Source: Diospyros lotus (Eukaryota > Streptophyta > Magnoliopsida > Ericales > Ebenaceae). From it: DNA of 64,000 nt. Both the position numbers and the translations under genes were made by a program. Below, piece after piece: positions 1 to 10,493 of this stretch (its first letter is position 1; the number at the start of each line of letters is the position of its first letter). A model generated the notes under the pieces. That model searched no databases and was not told the DNA's origin. It saw only the letters and a list, made by a program, of their open reading frames with translations. The stretch is taken from contig NC_068347.1 of NCBI RefSeq assembly GCF_014633365.1, positions 24,388,433-24,452,432 on the forward strand, read 5' to 3'.

Positions 1-271
1 AAAACTGGGCATTCGAGAGGCCATTAACTATCCCTAAGAACTGAATCCAAAATTGTCTTACCTCCTACAAATTTGTCCCTCCCCTATATTCTCTTCCCTC
101 CTCCTCTAACAGAATTCAGTTTCGCACCTTCTGGGTTGTTACACAACCCAGCGATTTTTCGCACTCTACCCATACGCACATGGCTGATTGTTATGCTAAC
201 CAGCCAATTTACTTTCCTACTCTTGCCCCTTGGATCGTCTTTGATACGTCCAATGAACCAGGGGCCTATCA
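1..271 (-). repeat. Left-truncated 3' LTR of a Ty3/gypsy element
   Basis: Read on the minus strand, a purine tract (a run of G at 277-286) is followed by TGATAGGCCCC starting at 271, the layout of a polypurine tract next to a 3' LTR. The other end of the LTR is outside the window, so neither its full length nor a target duplication can be checked. The assignment rests on position next to the integrase remnant at 272-1310. Confidence 0.45.
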
Positions 272-1310
272 TTACTCCCCCCCCAAAACTTTCACCTTGT
301 CCTCAAGGTGAAAAACATGGAAATTGTTGTTAGATCAAGTGGTAAGGCTCCCAAGTAGCTTCTAACGGGGGTAGCCCCTTCCATTGTATGAGCACCTCTA
401 ATCCCTGTAAGTTCTTCCCAGTTCCCAGCCGAACTCCGAGCACTGCCTCCGGTTCCACCAACATCTCAAGGTCTTCATTAAGCTATCGAGGAATCTCCAC
501 ATTAGCTTTCAATGCCCCTCTTGCCTCCCGTAGTAGAGACACGTGGAATACAGGATGGATAGGGCAATGAGGTGGCAGTATCAGCTTATAAGCTACCGGG
601 CCTACCTCTTTCTCAATTTCAAATGGACCATAATTTCGGGCAGCCAAGGATTTCTGACGATAAGGCCTTAATTTCAAATAAACCAAGTCTCCTTCTTTGT
701 ACTTCACCACCCTTTTTTTCAGAACTGCTCCCTTCTTCATCACTGCTTGTGCTTTCATCAATTGTGCCTTCAATTCCTCAAGGATTAAATCTCTCTCAAT
801 CAACTGCTGCTCCACCATTGAAGCAGAGGTAGTTCCCTTCTCAAACCTCAATAAGGATGGTGGTTCTCGCCCATACACTGCTTGAAATGGAGTCACCTTG
901 GCAGCGGTGTAGTAGGAGGTATTATACCATAATTCAGCCCAAGGTAGCCATATGTACCATACCTTCGGTTTTGAGGAAGCAAAACAGCATAGGTAGGTTT
1001 CTAAAGTCCAGTTAACTACCCCCGTTTGCCCATCCGTTTGAGGGTGATAGATTGTGCTTCTATTGAGTTTGGTACCTTATAGTCGGAACATCTCCTCCCA
1101 AAATTTGCTCATGAAAATTTTGTCTCTATCTAATACAATGGACCTTGGCATTCCATGAAGTCTCTCCACTTCCTTAATAAAAATTCCTACCACCTCCCCA
1201 GCTATAAACGGGTGTTTAAGCTTAATGAAATGCCCGTACTTACTAAGTCTGTCCACCACTACCAAAATTGAGTCCATCTTGCCAGACTTTGGCAATCCCC
1301 CTCAGTGGTT
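272..1310 (-). pseudogene. Ty3/gypsy integrase and chromodomain remnant
   Basis: Minus-strand coding remains of a chromovirus polyprotein. At 1077-1295 is part of the integrase core ([17 protein letters not shown], with [11 protein letters not shown] where the second catalytic Asp is expected). At 483-896 is the integrase C-terminal GPY/F-type domain (YGPFEIEKEVGPVAYKL, then [11 protein letters not shown]). At about 330-480 is a chromodomain-like end (LIQWKGLPPLEATWEPYHLI). In-frame stops break it after VEIPR and after YHLI, and frames change between blocks. It ends abruptly near 1310; reverse transcriptase and gag are missing. It lies in the same orientation as the sirtuin exon at 6.9 kb. 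Confidence 0.8.
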
Positions 1311-1593
1311 GGAACAAGGTTGCATCAAGTTCAATAATTTTTATTTTTAAATAAATATATAAAAATTAGAATTATGATATAAAAATACAAAATTATAATA
1401 TCTCATACAATTATACATTAAAATTTAATATTTAGGTGAAAAAAACAAATAAAAACTTTAAATGTAAATAAAAACAATAAATAGAAAACTTCCTTGATTT
1501 GAAGATGTTTTTGCATCCAACATTTCTCTCCTCTCTCTCCTATCATCAATTTGTTATTACTCTCACTATTCACCACTTTTCTTTCTTCCATAT
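1311..1593. other. AT-rich spacer
   Basis: AT-rich sequence between the gypsy remnant and the next LTR element. I see no gene, motif or repeat in it. It probably belongs to intron 1 of the sirtuin gene. Confidence 0.4.
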
Positions 1594-2158
1594 TGATGCG
1601 GACACTAATCAAGACCCGGCCCAAGCCAAGCTCGAGCCGACCACGCCGGAATAGTAACACCAGAACAATATTTTAATACTTCATATGTTTTAGAATTCTA
1701 CATGAAATAGAATCCTAAATCAAGTTTGCGGACACTAATCAAGACCCGGCCCAAGCCAAGGCCGAGCCGACCACGTCGGAATAGTAACACCAAAACAATA
1801 TTTTAATACTTCATATATTTTAGGATTCTACTTGATTTAGGATTCTACTTCATGTTTCTACTTGATTTAGGATTCTATTTCATGTTTGATTAGGACTTAT
1901 TTCTATTAGAATTCTAGTTGGATTTTGTTTACAAATATTAGATGGATTTAGATTAGCCAAATACTATAAATATGCCTAGGATTTACAGTTTGTAATCAAG
2001 TTTTTCTCAATCAAATTTCAGCAACCTATTTGGGTTTTCTTAGCAAAACAGTCTTGTTTTTGCATCTTCTTGAAAGCCAAGGTTCGGCCATTGAAGTTTG
2101 CTCTTTCAAGGGTTTATTTTGGTGTGTTTTTTTCACATACTCGTTACACGCTGCGTCA
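1594..2158 (+). repeat. 5' LTR, with a rearranged head
   Basis: This copy is 565 bp against 419 bp for the 3' LTR. The extra length is at the front: the LTR head (GCGGACACTAATC...) occurs at 1598 and again at 1728. Between them, 1700-1724 is an exact inverted copy of 1861-1885. A TATA box (CTATAAATAT) is at about 1964-1973. Confidence 0.9.
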
Positions 2159-2160
2159 GG

Positions 2161-2172
2161 TGGTATCAGAGC
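2161..2172 (+). other. Primer binding site (initiator tRNA-Met)
   Basis: TGGTATCAGAGC two bases after the 5' LTR. This is the usual plant primer site complementary to the 3' end of initiator tRNA-Met and sets the element's plus orientation. Confidence 0.92.
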
Positions 2173-2306
2173 GGTTCATCAACCAATCAAATGGTCAATT
2201 TTGAAGGTAACGGTAGCAACCAGCCTCATGACGGTGATATGGGCTGCCTGCGGTTTGGAGAACAATCGAAGAACAACGGGAAATAACTCATACAATGTAG
2301 CAACAA

Positions 2307-3095
2307 TTGGAGCGAATTCGCAACCAACTGGGCGTTTTACAACGAGTTAAGGATAATCGAAATCGGACTGAGGGCGTGAATCAAGCCGACCACATTAAAC
2401 CAGGAAAACCAGCCATTAATCCTGTCCTCATTAATCCTAGAAGACCAATGATGGATGATAGCGATGATGAGGATGATCTTGGTCGTATGATAGCCAACCC
2501 TAGTGGTAAAGCGATTAGGAGGAATGTGCAGCAACACAACCATTGGGGAAACGACGAGTATAAACTAAAGAATGGCTTTTCGATGAGTTTGGAACTTGAT
2601 TTTGAAGATTATGTTGTCCCATCAACCTCAACGTTTGCAAACTCAAGTCTGATTTATGCTGCTAACATGACAGAAACTCCAAGGTTATTGACTCATACTG
2701 GGGTATTTTCCAGTCCCGAGGGCTCAGGCATTGCTTCGCAATCCAAGGATGATGGTGTTTCTTCTGATCGGCTTGCAACTGTAAAGGAGATGGAGGTCAT
2801 GGTAGTAGATCCTTCTACAGTTTATTCAGGCTCTGACATGGTTGAATCAAAGGCAATAAGAACATATTCACCTTTGCGATTACAAAAGCAAGATGGTCAT
2901 AGGGGTCTCTTTGTGGATAGGGGTGTTGGATCTCCCAGACTAGTTAACTCGGGCAATGCAACTATTTTTGGTATTAATCTAAAATTATATTCCGAAACTA
3001 AGAATGATGTAGCAGTTGCTGCTATAGCTTATCAAGTGCTTAGACCAAAGGAGGATTCAAGCATCAATATTTTAAATGATGGAATGACTAGGTAG
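2307..3095 (+). CDS. Chimeric ORF: gag start joined to unknown sequence
   Basis: An uninterrupted 262-codon ORF. Residues 1-85 read like a Ty3/gypsy gag N-terminus: a short helical start ([20 protein letters not shown]), a basic stretch, an acidic patch ([14 protein letters not shown]) and the [11 protein letters not shown] motif. In gag this is normally followed by the capsid region. Here the sequence departs after KLK into about 175 residues I do not recognise (starting [18 protein letters not shown]), rich in Ser, Asp and Val. There is no zinc knuckle. It could be captured host coding sequence, a very diverged gag, or chance-open DNA. The start is the first ATG in frame after the primer site; an upstream start is possible. 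Confidence 0.55.
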   Translation: MERIRNQLGVLQRVKDNRNRTEGVNQADHIKPGKPAINPVLINPRRPMMDDSDDEDDLGRMIANPSGKAIRRNVQQHNHWGNDEYKLKNGFSMSLELDFEDYVVPSTSTFANSSLIYAANMTETPRLLTHTGVFSSPEGSGIASQSKDDGVSSDRLATVKEMEVMVVDPSTVYSGSDMVESKAIRTYSPLRLQKQDGHRGLFVDRGVGSPRLVNSGNATIFGINLKLYSETKNDVAVAAIAYQVLRPKEDSSINILNDGMTR

Positions 3096-3123
3096 TCATG
3101 GAATAAGCCTCTATTCGAAGCAA

Positions 3124-3813
3124 TTGCAAAAGAATACTTCTTCAGGCAAGAAAAATCTACAGATGAATTCGAAAACTATTGAGGAGTCAAAATCAAGAAA
3201 GCTGGTGAAAGGAGAAGGACCTGTGATAAAATTTACCAGATTAGAAAAGCACTCAAGATGGAATGCTCAACGTCCTCAATCTAACAGTAATAATACAATG
3301 GAGGCAGATGGCAACAAACACGGTAATGGTTGGACCCATGCCAACGAAGATAGGGCTAAGAGGGGAAGAAATGTTTTTGCTCATATTCCCTTAGCAGAAA
3401 AGTTCAAACGGTTCAGGACGATGTCAAGCAAAAGTTGCACAAATAAAAAGTATAAGGCAACAGCTGACAAGCATAGGAAACACAAGGTATTTGAGGTTGG
3501 AGATGAAGTCGTGATATTCTTGAAGAAGGAACGAATTCTAGCAAGAAAGCAGAACAAGCTCAAGCCAAAGAAGTATTATCCTTACAAGATTACAAAGAAA
3601 ATCAATAATAATGCTTATGTTGTGGATTTGCCTAATCATATGGGTATTTCCAAACATTTAATGTGGCTAATCTCTCTTTGTACTTACCGGATGTGGATTT
3701 GTCATACCCGGATCAAAATTCGAGGTCGAATTTTTTCTCAAATGAAGGTGAATGATGCGGACACTAATCAAGACCCGACCCAAGCCAAGGCCGAACCGAC
3801 CACACCGGAATAG
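3124..3813 (+). pseudogene. Ty3/gypsy integrase C-terminal remnant
   Basis: The recognisable part begins near 3440 with [21 protein letters not shown] and continues through a GPY/F-like region ([20 protein letters not shown]) to [14 protein letters not shown] one-base frameshift near 3656 moves the true C-terminus ([19 protein letters not shown]) into another frame; that frame stops at a TGA overlapping the first bases of the 3' LTR, as is common for pol ends. The upstream part of the open frame (3124-3430) is not recognised. No chromodomain follows. Confidence 0.7.
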
Positions 3814-4171
3814 TAGCACCAGAACAATATTTTAATACTTCATATGTTTTAGGATTCTACTTGATTTAGGATTCTACTTCATGTTTCTACTTGATTTAGG
3901 ATTCTATTTCATGTTTGATTAGGATTTATTTCTATTAAGATTCTAGTTGGATTTTGTTTACAAATATTAGATGGATTTGGATTAGCCAAATACTATAAAT
4001 ATGCCTAGAATCTAGAGTTTGTAATCAAATTTCAGCAACCTATTTGGGTTTTCTTAGCAAAACAGTCTTGTTTTTGCGTCTTCTTGAAAGCCAAGCTTCG
4101 ACCATTGAAGTTTGCTCTTTCAAGGGTTTATTTTGGTGTGTTTTTTCATACACGCGTTATAGGCTGCGTCA
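3753..4171 (+). repeat. 3' LTR
   Basis: A 419-bp LTR, TGATGCGG to TGCGTCA, with a TATA box near 3993-4002, followed at once by the CATAT target duplication. It lacks the extra head segment seen in the 5' copy. Confidence 0.9.
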
Positions 4172-6804
4172 CATATACTACTTAGTACTCACTAATTCAT
4201 CTTCTAGGATATCTTTTCATCTCTGCTTTCTCCCATTTCTCTCTCCATATGCTTTTTCTATTTGTATTCCCCTCTCTAGTTTGTCTTCTCCTCCACCACC
4301 ACCCCTCTCTCTCCATAAGCGCTAACTGTTCGTCTTCTCCCCCTCTCCATGTTTGTAAACTTTATAATGTCCTCATCAATAACAAAAGTAGATGTCAATT
4401 GTAGAATCAAAAAGTGGGTTCATCAAAGGGGGTCACGACTCATGAGTTCAATATCTTCTACTTGAAATCTTTCTAATTTCATTTTAATTTTTTTTTGTGA
4501 AATCAATTCAAAAGATTCACTTTGGTTTGCTAGTTTTGTGTGAAGGGCCAAGCAATCGAACAGTTTTCTAGTTCAACTACCAATTTAAGGCTAAAATCAT
4601 TGATTTTTCACTTGGCCAATTTTAATTACTAAACCAAACCATTCATCATCTCAGTTGAACTGGTTGAACCAGTTGGTCCTGTCCAGTTCTTATAACATTG
4701 GTGTAAACCAAATACGGAGAAGAGTTCTTTTTGTATGAGTTGTGCTGAAGAATTCACCATAGCCTACTAATTACCATCTCTAGAATTGAGAGTGTTGATA
4801 AATTTAAATTAAACTTTATAAGATGACTTTCTTAATAGCAACTAAATCACTGAAAATGAATTAAAATACCCTCTTTGTTCTCTTTTAGGATGAATTTTTG
4901 TCTTGACAGTATTATCTAGTAATCCAGTTGAATTTATTATATTATCTTTTTTTTTTCTAACATTTGCACTCTGTTTCAATTAAGGGTACACTTGCACTTT
5001 TTGCTTTGCCCTTAAGCTCTATAAGGCCTTGGTGCTCAAGCGCACTTAGAGCATTAAAACCATTGATCACATCCAACACTTCTGTAGATTTTTGTCCTAT
5101 TAAAGCCTCAATATTTCATGATCCAATCTTTAATCTATGATCATGGGCTAACTTTTTGACTCGCATCCATCCATGAAAATGTGAAAACCCTTGTAAATTT
5201 AACACTACATCTAGGCACCAATACAACAGTCCTAGCACATTTTTTATTGCATTCGGGCGATATAGTGCATCACTAACAGGCTCACAGTCTATCTATTTTC
5301 TAAAAAAGAGAAGCCTTAAGCTTTGACCTGAACCCCCTACAAACCCAAAACTCAAAATCCAAAATCTAGGATCTTAACTAAAACCAAATTTGTACTAGCA
5401 ATCTACAGACCAACCCAACCCAGAAACATGACTGCTAAAGTAGGCCCAAAATTTGGCATGTTTTATGCATTGTTATGACCAATGACATATATTACACATT
5501 CTGTTTAGTGTACTCCCATGAGGGGAAAAAAGAAAAAGAAACGAAAATTTTGGTATTATTTTGTGAGAAAAATAATTTCTTAAACTAGAAAAAATTGTTT
5601 GTAAAAGAAAACAACTTTCTTGTACATATTTTCCAAAGGGAAAACTTATTTTTCATATAAACTCGTGTTTGCTTGTACTAATTATGTCATAATATATATT
5701 ATATATTAATCGAGTTATTGGCTACCTCTATATTTAGTATGTCTAGGATCATAGGTCGGCTTCAGGACAAACAAACCAATCTATTTAGAGGAATATGGGC
5801 TGTTATTGTCTCTTTTATGGGTATGCCTCATAAGTGTTCATGTGTAGACATGGTCCATGTTATTATTTCATTTATTTGTTTTACATTCTTAGCAGTCAAC
5901 TTTGTTACTTGCAAGCAGGATTACATCATGCATTGGTTTGGTTTATCTTAACAATGTTGAAATTTTTTATGCATGTCTCAATTTAAGTTTGATATTGGAA
6001 ATTGGGATTGATTTATAATAGTGCATTAGATACGGAGACTTGCTTGGCCCTAGTGAGCCAACGGTTCACCCAGGGTAACTTTAGCATATTGCTGATTCAA
6101 AAATATTGCCCATTCACACCAAACATATATGCATTTATGACAAAGCCAATTCATCATTATGCATGTTGATCCACAATCAAAATCCCAGATAAGAACTTGA
6201 TGCATTTGTGTCCTTTGATAACTGCGTAACTTTAGCATCGGCAAGTTCACCATCCAAACTAAAAAGTAAATTACATACTGCATGAAATGTGCTAGTTATC
6301 AACATCGGTGCAATCAGTTTGACACTAAACCACCACATTTGCAATAAAAGGATCCCTCAGTAAACAAACAGCATACTTCATGAAACAGGACAGTGCTCGA
6401 CATTGCTGCAATCAATTTGACTAAATTCCATTTGCCTTGGAGTTAAATATTTAAGCCACCGTAATGCAAGTAAAAGAATCCCCAAATATTAACTCCGAGA
6501 ACAATTGAACTAGAAACACAAACACTCCACTATTAGGCAACAAGTGAAATTCAATTCTAAATGTGAACCTAAAATGCCAATACCCGAATGTCAGATCTCA
6601 CCAAGAACTAAACAAGACGGCTTTCGCGGTTCAAATGAAGTTCAAAAATAGAGCTTTATCACAAAACCTAAGTAACAAGAATGTGTACTGCAGTTTACGG
6701 GATCATCAAAGTAGTCATCCAAAATAGGAAGTGACAGGAAGAATAAATCACGTATTAGAGAATAATGGAAAGAAAGAAAACAAGAGAAGGAAAGAAAACA
6801 CTAC
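4172..6804. other. Probable sirtuin intron 1 sequence without genes
   Basis: AT-rich DNA between the LTR element and the sirtuin exon. No second sirtuin exon is visible on the minus strand here (no match to the expected FTGAGISTSCGIPDFRGP core). A short segment at about 4740-4822 recurs in diverged form at about 7848-7936. Small open frames such as 5718-5951 have no recognisable motifs and look like chance. Confidence 0.5.
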
Positions 6805-6903
6805 TTTTTCTCCCAAAATGTGAGGTGGGTCGAAAATCTCTGACATTCCAACGTTGCCCACATCTTCTATGTACGAAAGCTTCTCTGCATAACCCAGAGA
6901 CAT
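6805..6903 (-). CDS. SRT1: Sirtuin SRT1 (SIRT6-type), first coding exon only
   Basis: Thirty-three codons starting [20 protein letters not shown] and ending ILGEK. This matches the conserved N-terminus of plant SRT1, a class IV nuclear NAD-dependent histone deacetylase related to SIRT6. The ATG is at 6903; the coding block ends at 6805 with a GT donor (GTAGTG on the minus strand) in phase 0, where the family continues with the IEELA-type helix. That exon and the catalytic NAD-binding and zinc domains are not found in 1-6804, so either they lie left of the window behind an intron longer than 6.8 kb or this is a stranded 5' fragment. An in-frame upstream ATG at 7182 exists, but family members start at MSLGY. 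Confidence 0.82.
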
Positions 6904-7182
6904 TTGGGTTTCGCTTCGTAAACCCTCTCTTCTTCTTCTTCCTCGCCCGCGCTCTCTCTCTCTCTCCCCTTCCCTCTCTGTAACGTTGATCGAAATATGA
7001 AGAGACAGGGGGAAGGTAAGCTGTGTTGCTAAAACTTGAAATGTTTTTAGAGTTCTTTTCAGAAGACGAGTCCAACGCCAACAGGCAACAGAGGCCAAAA
7101 ATGCGGCAATTCTTTCCGCTGCGTCCTGTGAAAGAATTTCCCCAATTTTGAATTTACTGTAATGCCCAATGCCTACTGCCAA
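6904..7182 (-). promoter_or_regulatory. Probable SRT1 5' leader and core promoter region
   Basis: Sequence directly upstream of the SRT1 start. It has a GA/CT-rich tract (about 6930-6980, GAGA on the gene's strand), typical of plant 5' leaders. The exact transcription start cannot be placed. Confidence 0.4.
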
Positions 7183-9045
7183 CTGTAATGCCCAATGCCT
7201 ACTTATTTGGCAGGTCAGATGCCATTTTCGGCTTCTTTTTCTTCAAAACAAAAATAAAAATAAAATTAACGATTGATTACTTAATTTTAAAAATAATATT
7301 TTTTTTTCTTTTAAATGCAATGCTAAATGGGCCAATTACATCAATCAGCCCAATTCCGACTCTCCCTCTCACTCTTCCAGCTATAAATATTATGAGAAAT
7401 AAGGTATTAAATTTATTATTCGTATAATACAATATCAAATGCCATCAAGTAATATTTATATTTTATTTATTATTTTAATTTTTTAAATTTATTTTCAAAA
7501 TCTACAACCACGTATTATTATTAAAATAGTATGAATCTTTATTCACTCCTTTTTTCTCATATATATATATATATATATCGTCTAATGTCAGAATTAATTT
7601 TACAATTATGTATACTATAACTCTTATAAAAATCATGACATATTTTGTTCAAAACTATTTTTCTCAAACTTAGCCTACTAGTTAATATTTTTAAAAATTA
7701 CCTTAAATGTTTTTATGAGGGAAACAACATGCCCCATTAAACAAAGCACTATTTCTTACATTTGTGAGCAGGTGATTTAAAACTGAGATGTATATTTAAT
7801 TTTGAGATAAATTCATATTACACATACAAGGCCTTTTTCTTTCAGTTGTGATAAAGAATTCACCTGTATTTAGTGCACTAATTAATTGCCTTCCCTACAA
7901 TTGAGTGTTGATAAATTTAAATCAAATAAACTTTTAAAAGTAATGAAATATATCATTAAAAATAGAGTAATGCTATTTATTAGAAAGTAAAAATGTATAA
8001 TGAAAAAGTATAGACATGTGCACATTTTTTTAATAAAAATATGTCAATTAAATTAAAAAATTATTTATAATTTAGATAAATAATATTATTCTTGAAAATA
8101 TCAAACCACGTAACGATATGATTAGAATAGATAGAAATTCATAAAAAAATATATATAAAAAAACAGTCACTAATTATCCCATATAATGAATGAAATTTCA
8201 CTGTGCATATTTGTGCTGTGTTTCATAGTGGGAAATTTTAATTTTTTATAATGAAAAAACAATTTTATTATTTTTCACTTTCAATAAATTTAATTTTTTT
8301 AAAAAGTAAAAACAAACAAACAAACACAATATCTATCAAAAGACAAATAATAAATAATTCCCGGGCGTTATTAAAGGAATGTGAATGAGAATGGGCTGTA
8401 ATTTTATGAGCAAAAGAAAACACGAATGGGCTGTGCTTGGGCTGTTGACAGCTCATTTTGATGATGATGATATGCTTATTATGGCTTCCACTAAGTAAAT
8501 AGTTGTCTTAATGGGCAAGTGTATATTTATCCACCTAAATTATTTTCCTTTTTTTTTTTTTTTTGTAAGACCTTAAATTATTGGAGATTTTAACCGTGTC
8601 TCTCAACTTACAAAATCATTATATTTAAACATCTTTTAAATATCTACAATACACAGGCATGCCTTAAGTGCTTGAGAACCAAAAATAGCAAACGAAGTCC
8701 AATAGCCAAAAGAAGCAATAAATGACGAAGCAATAGAGAACAACACCAATACCGACACTGCTTCAAACCCCTACTTATTATTGAATCGTCGACGAAGCAA
8801 AGAACGACACTGGTGTCGCCATCAACCTCCTATCTATCTAATTGAAAAAGAATTAAAAGAAACAAAAACCTAAAAAAATAATGAAGTGGGTTTTATCCAA
8901 AATTGGGAGAGTTCATGGGATTGGGATAGATCACTGCAGAGTCAGCAACGCCGACAATGGGGTAGAGTTATAGACCGTTGGAGAATGAGCGAAAGCGGAG
9001 TCTTGGTGATACCGTGAAGGTAGTGGATGGAAGAATGACATAGAC
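7183..9045. other. AT-rich intergenic spacer
   Basis: No gene seen. It holds a (TA) microsatellite at about 7559-7578, a poly-T run near 8550-8563 and the second copy of the short repeat (about 7848-7936) also found near 4740. Open frames here are short and compositionally biased. Confidence 0.5.
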
Positions 9046-10493
9046 TATAACGCCCCCACTTCTTGGGTGTATTATAACTTGATACAATTCTAAGATCATA
9101 AAATTTTTTTCTTTCAAACTAATACTAAACCACATCCTTTCTCAAATCCCAGAATTCTCGTACATTTTATCTCGAAAGATAATCATTATACACATCAAAT
9201 GTGGAAACAAAGATCGAACCTGATGCCTTAACATTAATCATAAATTAGTTCTTACATCATCGTACCTCAACATAATTTAATACAAGACATAAGTTCTCAA
9301 CATTAACCCTAAGTAGGGTTATACATTATTATTCCTTAAAACGTTCAGATTTCAAAGTAGTAGAACTTAAATACATAGGTTACATAATATACATTTCATT
9401 TATCATGCACCTTCCTAAGTACCATTTCATGCATCATTCATCCTCGTGCCTGCTATAATCTCTATCTGAAAAGTTTGAATATTCTAAGAGCAAATCCCAA
9501 GTTAGATGATGAATCACCTAACTAAGGGTACATAATGTTATATTATGTGTGTATGCAATATCTTACTCATCGTAGGTGTCAACTGCACCCCTCATGCTAT
9601 CTACCATTCTTATGGCCACCTCTTTCGAAGCCGAGGTGTCTGAGGGCACCCTTGGTAAAGTAGCGATGTCAGTTCGTACTCCATACGGCCTCAATGCGTG
9701 TGATCAATGATATCATCATGTACATATGTATTTCATAGCATGTCATGTCATGTGTGCAGTCTATGTGATGGATGCATACCAGAACATGTCAATATGATGT
9801 AAGCATTCCCGAAAATCAGGATTTGAAACATAAATCACCTACAAACCAAGCATTTTTCATAAAACTAAATTAAGCGAAAAATACCACTTACCTTCTCAAG
9901 CTTATCGGGCCACCTCGATATTCGTGCATTACCTCGAAATACGTGCATCGCATCGATTTGCATGTCGACCTCGAAATTCACACAAGTCACTTGAATTTAA
10001 GCCTCAAAGCATTATAATCACCATATTTATTTAAATAAATATTAAAATCTATTTTTTCATAATTTCTTGCACTTTCTTTAATTTTCTCTCTATTTCTTTA
10101 TATTTTTTCTCAATAAATCAAAACTAAATATTTCTAAAATATTTTCTCAGATATTTCACTATGACAATTCATAAAATAATATTATTGAATTTCTGAAATT
10201 TTCTAAGAAATTTTACTTACCTTAACTTAGCATCTCTTATTTTCTCGATATGCGTGTCATATCCTCAAAACGCGTGTCCGAACTATTTTCTCACCCAAAA
10301 TCTCCGAAATATTATTGAAACATAATTTCCTTTTTTTCAATTTTTTTTTAGCATTTTTCTCTATTTCTTTTTATTTTTTTCTTTCTTTTCTTATTCTTCT
10401 ACTATTCATCATCTTCTCTGCTCCTTCACTGCACTCGCGCACAGCTCCACGCGAACCAGCCACACCGCTGCCTTGCTCAGCCGCCTCCCACCG

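Larger units (their letters stand above)
1594..4171 (+). mobile_element. Complete non-autonomous LTR retrotransposon with unfamiliar internal ORF
   Basis: Both ends are intact. LTRs lie at 1594-2158 and 3753-4171, each starting TGATGCGGAC and ending GCTGCGTCA. A perfect 5-bp target duplication CATAT lies at 1589-1593 and 4172-4176. A primer site TGGTATCAGAGC matching initiator tRNA-Met is at 2161. The 1.6-kb interior has the beginning of a gypsy-type gag and the last part of a gypsy integrase; protease, reverse transcriptase, RNase H and the integrase core are missing. It must have been copied by proteins of another element. The segment between gag and integrase (about 2570-3380) is not recognisable retroviral sequence. 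Confidence 0.92.

Noticed and set aside
5718..5951. A 77-codon hydrophobic open frame
   Set aside because: No homology that I recognise, AT-rich context inside a probable intron, and no supporting signals.
6748..7182. A 144-codon minus-strand frame extending SRT1 at its N-terminus
   Set aside because: The upstream part is a CT/GA leader with no conservation expected; the family starts at MSLGY (6903), and the 3' part runs into the intron.
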